54,897 bases of DNA from Paenibacillus sp. NEAU-GSW1 (GTDB lineage: Bacteria; Bacillota; Bacilli; Paenibacillales; Paenibacillaceae): assembly GCF_009737085.1 (NCBI RefSeq), contig NZ_WOVL01000007.1, forward strand, positions 155,269 through 210,165, given 5' to 3'. The position numbers and the translations under genes were made by a program. Under the pieces are notes generated by a model. That model ran no database searches, was not told the origin of the DNA, and saw nothing but the letters and a program-made list of their open reading frames with translations. Shown here piece by piece: positions 25,501 to 31,896 of this stretch. Each line of letters begins with the position of its first letter. The first letter of the stretch is position 1.

Positions 25501-25675
25501 TGCTTTGTTTGTGAGAGAATATAAAGAGGACAATGGCTATACGTCTCCATTTATGTTTCTTGGAGAAGTGGAGTATGTTCGTCACGAGGGAAATAAACCG
25601 ATGAGCTTCATTTGGCGTTTGAAGGAGGACATGCCTCCATCTTTAGTGCCAGCAGCCAATAAAGTAATTGTTTAG
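22520..25675 (+). CDS. PLD-like/SF2 helicase/DUF3427 fusion (second copy)
   Basis: A 1051-residue protein that starts inside the previous gene (20-base overlap). Residues 1-125 are a helical extension absent from the first copy. Residues about 140-290 are a PLD-like nuclease domain with H226-x-K228 and GSSNLS (244-249), but an Arg replaces the Asp of the classical HKD motif. Residues about 320-680 are the helicase: ATGVGKT (353-359), DEFH (447-450), TATP (473-476), YNEGVDIP, QQLGRGLR (649-656). The C-terminus (about 700-1051) is DUF3427-like, ending with YTSPFMFLGEVEYVRHEG. The first and second copies are clearly paralogous in the nuclease and helicase parts yet differ at both ends, suggesting division of labour rather than recent duplication. 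Confidence 0.9.
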   Translation: MNLGLYEQIINNLTKKQLAELDPELYEIGKEVLDAEEARKLLSNYLAMVTRRALKAVREQNSNDDEEAIFAQVRTCNEIIATLKDSLGYNEYEELKLDEQGEVLTYVYSKLNHIRGVRADKVQRPTTPLSQSSLFTGSHSEPNMMSELKQEIVTSDRIDMLVSFIKWSGLRVLIEQLEQFTANGGQLRVITTTYMEATDYKAIMELSKLSNTEIKVSYDTERTRLHAKAYMFRRETGFTTAYVGSSNLSNPALTSGLEWNLKVTEKDSYDVLKKIEATFESYWNDREFKSFDTNDSEHEALLQLALRKKRDKDENRLHFHFDIAPYDYQKDILEKLEAQRTLYDKTKNLLVAATGVGKTVISAFDYKRFAQNHGRARLLFVAHREEILKQSMDTFRFILKDLNFGELHVGSNQAESIEHLFVSIQSFNSMRLAEKTTPDFYDYIVVDEFHHAAAPSYQKLLAHYEPKILLGLTATPERMDGKDILSYFDDAIAAEIRLTDAIDRKLLAPFQYFGITDSVDLSQVKWSRKGYDLQELENLYTHNKIRANQIMNSMRKYVTDIHDVKGLGFCVSIEHALYMAKVFNEAGISAIALHGGSSDEDRQLAKRKLVSGEIRMIFVVDLYNEGVDIPEVNTILFLRPTESVTVFLQQLGRGLRLAENKECLTVLDFIGQAHKDYNFQDKFRALLGKTKHSVLHYVENGFSSLPRGSFIQLEKQTKEYILNNLKQAATNRKRLVGKMKYFEEDTGLPLTLENFVRYHGVSLYEFYGGRNGKRSFYELKAEAGLIDAYPFENGEYLTKRIPALLSLNSRRLLRFLISYIEDGRTAQSEEERLMLNLFYYTFYRSEPSKQGFADIEDGIRSTLSCPTFKEELLEILKYNSTHIDFVDKINEFPFACPLDVHCRYSMDQILAAFGYWNEEKAPSFREGVKYFEDKQTDIFFITLNKSDKDFSPSTLYEDYAINERLFHWQTQSRVSEQTNTAQRYIHHKKNGQRIALFVREYKEDNGYTSPFMFLGEVEYVRHEGNKPMSFIWRLKEDMPPSLVPAANKVIV

Positions 25676-25688
25676 GATGTGACTTGTA

Positions 25689-26072
25689 ATGATTGAAGTA
25701 GCTGCTGCTATTATAGAGGACGCGTCTCGGCGCATTCTTATTGCCCGGCGGGCGGAGGGGAAGTCGCAAGCGGGCTTGTGGGAGTTTCCGGGCGGCAAGC
25801 TGGAGGCTGGCGAATCGCCGGAGATGTGCCTGAAGCGCGAGCTGCTGGAGGAGATGGGCATCACAATCGAGCCCTGCGAGCGGTTCGGCGTGAATGAGCA
25901 CGACTACGGAAGTGTAAAAATTCGATTGATCGCGTATAAAGCGACTTATGTGAGCGGCGAGATCGTTCTAGTGGATCATGACGCGTACCGCTGGGTCAGC
26001 AAGGACGAGCTGGGCGGTTTTGTTTTCGCCCCCGCGGATATTCCGTTTGTAGAGAAGCTGGGGAGCGAATAG
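25689..26072 (+). CDS. MutT-type Nudix hydrolase
   Basis: A 127-residue (deoxy)nucleoside triphosphate pyrophosphohydrolase. The Nudix box is complete (GGKLEAGESPEMCLKRELLEE then MG), matching G-x5-E-x7-R-E-U-x-E-E-x-G-U. The N-terminal IIEDASRRILIARRAEGKSQAGLWEFPGG is typical of MutT proteins that clear 8-oxo-dGTP. It follows the second helicase by 13 bases and closes the operon, so this operon is bracketed by two nucleotide-cleansing enzymes. It converges on the AlkA-like gene with only nine bases between stop codons; a 7-bp GGGGAGC/GCTCCCC hairpin spans its stop codon. Confidence 0.9.
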   Translation: MIEVAAAIIEDASRRILIARRAEGKSQAGLWEFPGGKLEAGESPEMCLKRELLEEMGITIEPCERFGVNEHDYGSVKIRLIAYKATYVSGEIVLVDHDAYRWVSKDELGGFVFAPADIPFVEKLGSE

Positions 26073-26078
26073 CTCCCC
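26060..26078. terminator. Short hairpin at convergent gene ends
   Basis: GGGGAGC and GCTCCCC pair across five bases and include the Nudix stop codon. There is no long T run, so termination strength is uncertain. Confidence 0.35.
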
Positions 26079-26081
26079 TTG

Positions 26082-27026
26082 CTAATACAACCATCGCCAC
26101 AAATAGAACGTGGCATATGCCTCCCAGCCGGCCCAACCGGCCGACAGCTTCATAATCTCTTCCTTCGTCGGCTTGCTGTCCGATCCTAGCACGTGCTTGA
26201 TCGCGTTATGCAAGCCGACGTCGTCGATCGGGAAAGCGGACGGCATACGCAGACACCGCATGAGCACATAGTTTGCCGTCCATGGCCCTATGCCGCGGAT
26301 GTCGACAAGCGTCCGTTCGGCCTTTTTCAAATCGCCCAGTGCCAGCAGCTTTTCCTTCGTTAAGCTTCCTTCCGCAATGAGGTTCGCAACCCCAATCAAG
26401 TATTCGCTTTTTCTCGTTGTCATCCGCAGCGCATCCAGCTCGTGAACCGTTAATGCCGCAATATCCTCAGGCTTTGGAAATAGCCAATAAAGCTCTCCCT
26501 CGCATACAATCGATTTTCCGTATTTTTCTACGAACCTTCGTTTTAACGTATACGCATAGCTCAGATTGATCTGTTGTCCAATAATGCCCCAGCATATTGC
26601 CTCGAAAAAATCAGGAATGCCCATGATGCGCAACCCTTCGAATTCGCGCGCAGCGCCAGCAAGAAGCGGGTCGCGCTCCGCCATGCGAAGGAACGGATGC
26701 AGAGCGGTTTGCAGATCGAACCAGTCCATAACGTACTCGGCAACAGCGTCAAGGGTCTCGTCGGGAAGCGGAAGCGATCCGCGCGGCTCCAGCACTTGTA
26801 CGATCAGCCCATCGTTCCGACCGTCGCTGACTTCAACGACGACTGTCGTCCCGTCCTTGCAAGCAATCGCTTTGCGGATACGGCTGCCTACGATTCGATG
26901 CATGCATTCTCCCAATGAGCGGGAAAGATAGTTCATATTTTGTTCAAAGCTGAACGGCTCCGGGGGTGTTATTCGCAGCCCTCTTCCGTGATCAATAATG
27001 GCATATTCAGTGTTATTGTCCGTCAT
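26082..27026 (-). CDS. DNA-3-methyladenine glycosylase, AlkA-like (HhH-GPD)
   Basis: A 314-residue base-excision repair glycosylase that removes alkylated purines. The N-terminal domain has an AlkA-type beta region; the catalytic part contains the helix-hairpin-helix DIRGIGPWTANYVLMR followed by the Pro/Gly loop and the catalytic aspartate in PIDDVGL. QQINLSYAYTLKRRFVEKYG is the usual preceding helix pair. The ATG at 27026 is preferred to one at 27038, because GGAGG lies at normal distance from it. It is divergent from the adaA-adaB operon, the usual company of alkA in Bacillota alkylation response. Confidence 0.88.
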   Translation of the reverse strand: MTDNNTEYAIIDHGRGLRITPPEPFSFEQNMNYLSRSLGECMHRIVGSRIRKAIACKDGTTVVVEVSDGRNDGLIVQVLEPRGSLPLPDETLDAVAEYVMDWFDLQTALHPFLRMAERDPLLAGAAREFEGLRIMGIPDFFEAICWGIIGQQINLSYAYTLKRRFVEKYGKSIVCEGELYWLFPKPEDIAALTVHELDALRMTTRKSEYLIGVANLIAEGSLTKEKLLALGDLKKAERTLVDIRGIGPWTANYVLMRCLRMPSAFPIDDVGLHNAIKHVLGSDSKPTKEEIMKLSAGWAGWEAYATFYLWRWLY

Positions 27027-27154
27027 GGTTTCCTCCATGGGAGCCTGCCGCGCAAGCTCTTTCTCCCATTAACCATAACATACTACCGCAGCAAAACCAT
27101 TTCGAAATCTTGCTATTCTATTCCGAAAACCGTACAAAAGCCGTGCGGCGCGGC

Positions 27155-27160
27155 TATACT
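27155..27160 (+). promoter_or_regulatory. -10 element of the ada operon
   Basis: TATACT lies 20 bases upstream of the adaA ATG; no good -35 is visible, as expected for a promoter that needs methylated Ada as activator. Confidence 0.4.
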
Positions 27161-27179
27161 AAAGGCAGAGGTGAGGCGA

Positions 27180-27782
27180 ATGAGTCAAGCAAGCCAAATG
27201 CCGACCGATGAGCAATGGCAAGCGATCAAGAACAACGACGCATCCTATAACGCTAAATTTATGTATGCGATCAAGACGACGGGCATTTTTTGCAAACCGT
27301 CTTGCAAATCGCGATTGCCTAACCGGGAAAATGTCCGCATTTTCCAAGATGCCGATGGAGCGCAAGCCGCTCAATTCCGTCCTTGCAAACGATGCAAGCC
27401 GACCGGCGAACGGCTGCCTGATCAGGAATGGGTGGAATTGATTTCCCGGTTTATAGAGAAGCATTACAGCGAGCCGATTCGCCTGCGCGATATAGCCGAT
27501 GCTTGTCACGGCAGCGCGTTTCATTTGCAGCGGACGTTCAAGCGCATCAAGGGGATCACGCCGACGGAATATGTGCAGCGAACGAGAATCGCCAAAGCGC
27601 AGCAATTGATGAACGGCACGAATCGATCCATCGCGGAAATCGGGGTGGCGGTTGGGATGCCGAATACGGCTTATTTTATTACCCTGTTCAAAAAAATGAC
27701 CGGCAGCACGCCCTCCGACTACCGTCAGCGAGGGCGCGCAGGTATGACAAACGTTGATGCCGAGGGGAGCGACTGTCAATGA
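27180..27782 (+). CDS. adaA: AdaA, methylphosphotriester-DNA methyltransferase and AraC-type activator
   Basis: A 200-residue bifunctional protein. The N-terminal zinc domain carries four cysteines at 38, 42, 69 and 72, the same positions as in Escherichia coli Ada, where C38 takes methyl groups from phosphotriesters. The C-terminal half (about 85-190) is an AraC-type double helix-turn-helix (IRLRDIADACHGSAFHLQRTFKR, then SIAEIGVAVGMPNTAYF). Methylation of C38 turns it into an activator of its own operon and of repair genes. The ATG at 27180 has AGGTGAGG just upstream; the longer in-frame version would run into the divergent alkA-like gene. Its stop overlaps the adaB start by four bases (ATGA). 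Confidence 0.92.
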   Translation: MSQASQMPTDEQWQAIKNNDASYNAKFMYAIKTTGIFCKPSCKSRLPNRENVRIFQDADGAQAAQFRPCKRCKPTGERLPDQEWVELISRFIEKHYSEPIRLRDIADACHGSAFHLQRTFKRIKGITPTEYVQRTRIAKAQQLMNGTNRSIAEIGVAVGMPNTAYFITLFKKMTGSTPSDYRQRGRAGMTNVDAEGSDCQ

Positions 27783-28351
27783 AAAGCCAAACGATCAACG
27801 AAGTCCTATATTGGACTTTATTTAAATACGAAGAAGGAAGCCTGTATATAGCTGCAACAGAGAAAGGACTATGCTATGTCGGTTCCCGTAACAGAGCTTT
27901 CGAGGAATTAAGCGAATGGGCAAGCCGCCGCCATCCGCAGCGCATTCTTAAGCAGGATGATCGCTTAATGGAGCCATATGCAGAGCAGCTGAAGCATTAC
28001 TATGAAGGCAAGCTTCAGCAATTCATCATTCCGTTCGAGGCTGCCGGAACTCCGTTCCAAAACGACGTATGGCAGGCATTGCGGGAGATCCCATACGGCG
28101 AGACGCGTACCTATTCGGATATAGCGGAAGCGATTGGGAGACCGGCAGCTGTGCGGGCAGTCGGAACGGCGATTGGCGCGAATCCGGTTTTGATTGCCGT
28201 GCCTTGCCATCGCGTCATCGGCAAGAATGGTACGCTGACCGGATATCGCGGCGGGTTGGAGATGAAGATGGAACTGCTGAATTTGGAACGTGATGGATTA
28301 GCGGCTGGCGATCAAGCAGGAGCAGGAGTTATGCTGTATGGCAGAAAGTGA
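27779..28351 (+). CDS. adaB: AdaB/Ogt, methylated-DNA--protein-cysteine methyltransferase
   Basis: A 190-residue suicide enzyme that removes methyl groups from O6-methylguanine. The active-site motif PCHRV is present with acceptor C143, preceded by the DNA-binding helix (IAEAIGRPAAVRAVGTAIGANP) and followed by GYRGG. The N-terminal part (1-85) is the usual RNase-H-like domain. The C-terminus has about 20 extra residues after the family end, rich in Gly/Ala, overlapping the next gene by 14 bases. It is the second gene of the ada operon. Confidence 0.92.
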   Translation: MKSQTINEVLYWTLFKYEEGSLYIAATEKGLCYVGSRNRAFEELSEWASRRHPQRILKQDDRLMEPYAEQLKHYYEGKLQQFIIPFEAAGTPFQNDVWQALREIPYGETRTYSDIAEAIGRPAAVRAVGTAIGANPVLIAVPCHRVIGKNGTLTGYRGGLEMKMELLNLERDGLAAGDQAGAGVMLYGRK

Positions 28352-29159
28352 AATTTTATATAAGCAGCCGAAGACGCTGCTCAACAAAGGCACCGGGTTT
28401 CTAGAAGGGTACAGCCATACGCTCAACCCTTACACAGGCTGTGCGTTCGGCTGCTCCTATTGCTATGTGCGGCAAATGCCGGTGGCGTTGTTTCGCGAAG
28501 GAGAATGGGGCGAGTGGGTGGATGTGAAGGGCAACGCCGCAACGGTGCTGCGTAAGGAAATCAACCGGGCGAAAGCGAAAGGGCGCGTGACGATCTTTAT
28601 GTCGTCAAGCACGGACCCTTACCAGCCGGTCGAATACAAGGAGCGGGTGACGCGATCGCTGCTTGAAGTTATGGCGGAGGTGCAGCCCGACTTTCTGCTC
28701 GTACAGACGCGCAGTCCGCTTGTGACCCGGGACATGGATCTTCTCGTGCAATTGAAAGATAAAGTCCGTGTCAGTATGACGGTCGAGACGGATCAGGACG
28801 ATATCCGCAAAATATTTACGCCAAGCGCGCCCCCCATTGCCGCTAGAATCAAGGCGCTGCGCGAGCTTGTCGATGCCGGCGTACCTGCGCAAGCGGCCAT
28901 TGCCCCGGTGCTGCCCAGCAGCGAACGGTTTCCGGAGCTGCTTCGACCGTTCGTGAACCGTGTTTGTATCGACGATTATACGATGGGTGACGGCAGCGGC
29001 GGCAAACGGACCCGCCGATTGCAAGTCGAACGGTTATACGAGCAGCATAAGCTGGAGGAGTGGTACAGTCCCGAGGCCTATCGCACGGTATATGATCGGT
29101 TTAGAACGTTGTTTTCCGAGAATGAGCTTTATATTAGCCAAAAAGGTTTTGAGCCGTGA
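28338..29159 (+). CDS. Radical SAM protein of the spore-photoproduct-lyase-like family
   Basis: A 273-residue radical SAM enzyme. The iron-sulfur cluster motif is C35-x3-C39-x2-C42 (GCAFGCSYCYV), followed by IFMSSSTDPYQPVE, a family mark of SPL-like radical SAM proteins (Rv2578c type), and TVETDQDDIRKIFTP. It is shorter than true spore photoproduct lyase (about 340 residues). Overlap with adaB by 14 bases places it firmly in the alkylation-response operon, so a role in DNA lesion repair is likely, though no substrate is known to me for this subfamily. Confidence 0.88.
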   Translation: MAESEILYKQPKTLLNKGTGFLEGYSHTLNPYTGCAFGCSYCYVRQMPVALFREGEWGEWVDVKGNAATVLRKEINRAKAKGRVTIFMSSSTDPYQPVEYKERVTRSLLEVMAEVQPDFLLVQTRSPLVTRDMDLLVQLKDKVRVSMTVETDQDDIRKIFTPSAPPIAARIKALRELVDAGVPAQAAIAPVLPSSERFPELLRPFVNRVCIDDYTMGDGSGGKRTRRLQVERLYEQHKLEEWYSPEAYRTVYDRFRTLFSENELYISQKGFEP

Positions 29160-29296
29160 CTGCCGCATCGTGCTGACGGTCAGCATGGAGTTGCCCCTGC
29201 GCAAAAGAGTTAGTCCGCCTAAAGTCTATTTCCCGATCTAAAAAATGCTTGTGCTTGGCAACACTGTTTCTCTAGACCCACACGGAAACTTGTTTG

Positions 29297-29302
29297 TATA
29301 AT
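29297..29302 (+). promoter_or_regulatory. -10 element upstream of the cation transporter
   Basis: TATAAT 80 bases upstream of the start codon; the -35 is weak. Nothing else is seen in the 222-base gap. Confidence 0.35.
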
Positions 29303-29381
29303 GTTCAAGTGTCAAAAAATGACGAACTTGAGCAGGCATCAACGCTGTCGTTCGTGTACGGGTTAAAGGGGTTAATGCACG

Positions 29382-30296
29382 ATGAATTATTCAAGCAGGC
29401 CGGCGGGGACGTTTGCCATAGCCATCAGTCTGGTCAGCAATTTGCTGCTCACGGTCCTGAAAATTACGGTAGGTTTATTAGTAGGAAGCCAGGTTTTGCT
29501 GGCCGATGGCATTCATAATGCCGGTGATGTCGTTGCGTCGGCAGCAGCGCTCAGCGCGACCATTATAGCGAGAAAGCCGCGCGATTTCGATCATCCTTAC
29601 GGGCACGGCAAAGCGGAAGTAATCGGATCGGCGGCAGTTGCGCTCATTATGGCCGCCGCAGCTATTTTCATCGGCTATCATTCCATTGAATCTTTATCGC
29701 ATCCGGCAGCCGAAGCGAGTTACTTAGCGCTCATCGCAGCTGTCATCTCGCTTGTATGGAAGCAGTGGCTGTATGTATATTGCATGAAACAAGGCAAGCG
29801 CCTGAACAATAAAAGCTTAATCGCAACCGCGTATGACCATCTTGCGGATGTGTACGCGTCCGGAGCTGCCGTAATTGGTGTCGGCGCGGGGCTGATCGGC
29901 GATCATTTCGGCATCGGCTTCCTGAGCTATGGCGACCCGATTGCCGGACTTGTCGTCGCCTATCTCATTCTGAAATTGTCGTATGAGATGGGACGCGAAG
30001 CGGTGGATGTGCTTATGGACAAAATGGTGGCGCCGGAGAAGCTCGACGTTTACGAGCAGCTGGTATTCTCGGTGCCGGAAGTGAAGCGGATCGACCGTAT
30101 CCGGGCAAGGGAGCATGGCCACTACATCATTATAGATGTGCGCGTCGGAGTGCCTGCGGAGCTTAACATCCAAGAAGGACACGACGTATCGAAAAAAATA
30201 AAAGCGACGATTATGGATCGCCATGACGACGTCGAAGAAGTACTCGTCCATCTTAACCCGTGGTACGAGGACGAAGACGAATCTTTTGTCAAATAA
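29382..30296 (+). CDS. Cation diffusion facilitator family transporter
   Basis: A 304-residue inner-membrane metal/proton antiporter. Six hydrophobic segments lie in the first 205 residues, with the metal site of the CDF family in helix 2 (ADGIHNAGD, D42 and D49), the cytoplasmic DFDHPYGHGKAE loop and a second site in helix 5 (DHLADVYAS). The C-terminal 95 residues are the cytoplasmic ferredoxin-like domain with IRAREHGHYIIIDVRV. Members export zinc, manganese, iron or cobalt; sequence alone does not say which. Transcribed alone and ended by a terminator at 30331-30361. Confidence 0.9.
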   Translation: MNYSSRPAGTFAIAISLVSNLLLTVLKITVGLLVGSQVLLADGIHNAGDVVASAAALSATIIARKPRDFDHPYGHGKAEVIGSAAVALIMAAAAIFIGYHSIESLSHPAAEASYLALIAAVISLVWKQWLYVYCMKQGKRLNNKSLIATAYDHLADVYASGAAVIGVGAGLIGDHFGIGFLSYGDPIAGLVVAYLILKLSYEMGREAVDVLMDKMVAPEKLDVYEQLVFSVPEVKRIDRIRAREHGHYIIIDVRVGVPAELNIQEGHDVSKKIKATIMDRHDDVEEVLVHLNPWYEDEDESFVK

Positions 30297-30330
30297 TGAT
30301 CCTGGACAGATCGATTCACAGCATCAAACG

Positions 30331-30361
30331 AGCAGACGGCCGCGGCAGTCTGCTTTTTTTA
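30331..30361 (+). terminator. Intrinsic terminator after the cation transporter
   Basis: AGCAGAC pairs with GTCTGCT across ten bases and is followed by a run of T. Confidence 0.8.
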
Positions 30362-30478
30362 TTTATTTGAAATTGCCGGACAAATGGATACGAAAGGAAA
30401 TGAGGTGCAGATCGAGAATTCAGTAAGGATAATCCAAGATTGAGGCATTCGAAGTGATCAAAGGAGAGGGGATGTAAT

Positions 30479-31645
30479 GTGTTGACTATTATTAAGGGGC
30501 CCTATTTGCAATGGCCTACCGAGCAAACGATCACGATTATGTGGGAAACATCGGAGCCTGCATCATCCGCCGTGGATATCTTAATGGCCGAAAGAATTCA
30601 TAGCGGCTATCACGGAAACTTTAAAAAGCCGGAACGGGTAGTGAAATCAGTCAATGAACAAGCACTATCGCTCATTCATCAAATCACCGTGTCGGATTTG
30701 GAACCCGGTACATTGTATTTTTACAACATACGCTCGACAAATGACCAATACGAGATCGAATCAGGTCCGCATCCCTTTAAGACAGCAGCTCGAAGCGGAG
30801 AGCCATTTTCATTCACCGTAACAAGCGAGACAGGCGGATATAGCAGTTTTGATCAATCCAATGGTCAAATCAATCGGAATATATTCAGTCAAATGCAAAA
30901 ATACCGCCCCGATTTTGCGCTGTTTATTGGCGATATCGTAGACGATGGACATCATTACGACGATTGGGAGAAGTATTTTTTTGGTCCCGGCAAGTCCTTT
31001 TTGACAAGCACGCCTTTCTACAGCTGCTTAGGCAACCACGAGGATCATGCTTCATGGTATTATGACTTCTTCGCGTACGCTCCACCTAAAAGCTACTACT
31101 CTTTCGAGTACGGAGACGCCTGTTTTATCTGTCTGGACAGTACTGATTTTATTGACAGCGATACCTATCCTAACTGTTCCGGCAAGATGGAGATCGGAAA
31201 TGAACAGTATGATTTTCTCGTTCATCAATTGCGGTCCACTTCTGCTAAATGGAAAATTGTATATTTTCACTATCCTCCTTATGTGTCAGGCGGGTACGAG
31301 GTCGAAGATTTGCGAAAGCTGTGCCCTGTAATGGAACAGTATGGGGTAGATGTAGTGCTTAACTCCCATACGATCGTTTATGAGCGAAGCCACCCGATTT
31401 GTAACGGCAAAGTAGACTTTGATAATGGGATTGTGTATATGGTTGCTGGAGGGGCGGGGGCAATGCCAGAATGGTTTCTGCCGAAAAGAAGCTGGCATAC
31501 AGCACAATCTTTAGCTGAGCCGCATTTTCTTCACATTGTGATGACTAGCAGCTCATTGGAGCTGCAAGCGATCGACGAACATAGGAAGCTATTCGATAAG
31601 TTTCACATTTTTAAGGATTCCGCAGGGAATCGAACATACTCCTAA
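30479..31645 (+). CDS. Purple-acid-phosphatase-like metallophosphoesterase with altered metal site
   Basis: A 388-residue protein: an N-terminal fibronectin-III-like domain (about 1-105, GPYLQWPTEQTITIMWET ... LEPGTLYFYNI) and a calcineurin-like phosphoesterase domain (about 110-360). Present are GDIVDDG (D152, D155), GNHED (185-189) and HYPPY (H264). Two expected ligands are changed: the first motif reads SETG with E117 instead of GDxG, and the last reads SHTIVYERS, with I299 where GHxH has its second His. No signal peptide is present. The GTG at 30479 is chosen for the AAGGAGAGGG eight bases upstream. Activity may be altered or lost. Confidence 0.82.
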   Translation: MLTIIKGPYLQWPTEQTITIMWETSEPASSAVDILMAERIHSGYHGNFKKPERVVKSVNEQALSLIHQITVSDLEPGTLYFYNIRSTNDQYEIESGPHPFKTAARSGEPFSFTVTSETGGYSSFDQSNGQINRNIFSQMQKYRPDFALFIGDIVDDGHHYDDWEKYFFGPGKSFLTSTPFYSCLGNHEDHASWYYDFFAYAPPKSYYSFEYGDACFICLDSTDFIDSDTYPNCSGKMEIGNEQYDFLVHQLRSTSAKWKIVYFHYPPYVSGGYEVEDLRKLCPVMEQYGVDVVLNSHTIVYERSHPICNGKVDFDNGIVYMVAGGAGAMPEWFLPKRSWHTAQSLAEPHFLHIVMTSSSLELQAIDEHRKLFDKFHIFKDSAGNRTYS

Positions 31646-31649
31646 TAGA

Positions 31650-31693
31650 AACACCCCGTCCTGCGCAATGTCAGGGCGGGGTGTTCTTCTTTT
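31650..31693 (+). terminator. Intrinsic terminator
   Basis: ACACCCCGTCCTG pairs with CAGGGCGGGGTGT across a seven-base loop and is followed by T-rich sequence. Confidence 0.85.
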
Positions 31694-31809
31694 CTCCAAA
31701 AGGTGTTGGAGGAGGGGGAGCGGAGCGTTTCGAGTTCAGGATGACTTTTCGCAGATTCTGTTCATTTGGCGAGCTTTAGCGAGCCGGGGAATGGAATCAA
31801 GAACGGCAG

Positions 31810-31885
31810 CATGAACCGAAACGCGCAGCGAGTCTGAGCTCCAGTTCTGCTCCATGAACCGAAACGCGCAGCGAGTCCGAGCTCC
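31810..31885. repeat. 33-bp direct repeat, two copies
   Basis: Positions 31810-31842 and 31853-31885 are identical except for one base; both read CATGAACCGAAACGCGCAGC and continue to GAGCTCC. The spacing is 43 bases start to start. They lie between the phosphoesterase and htpG genes, downstream of both. Confidence 0.7.
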
Positions 31886-31896
31886 CCCCGCAGGTT

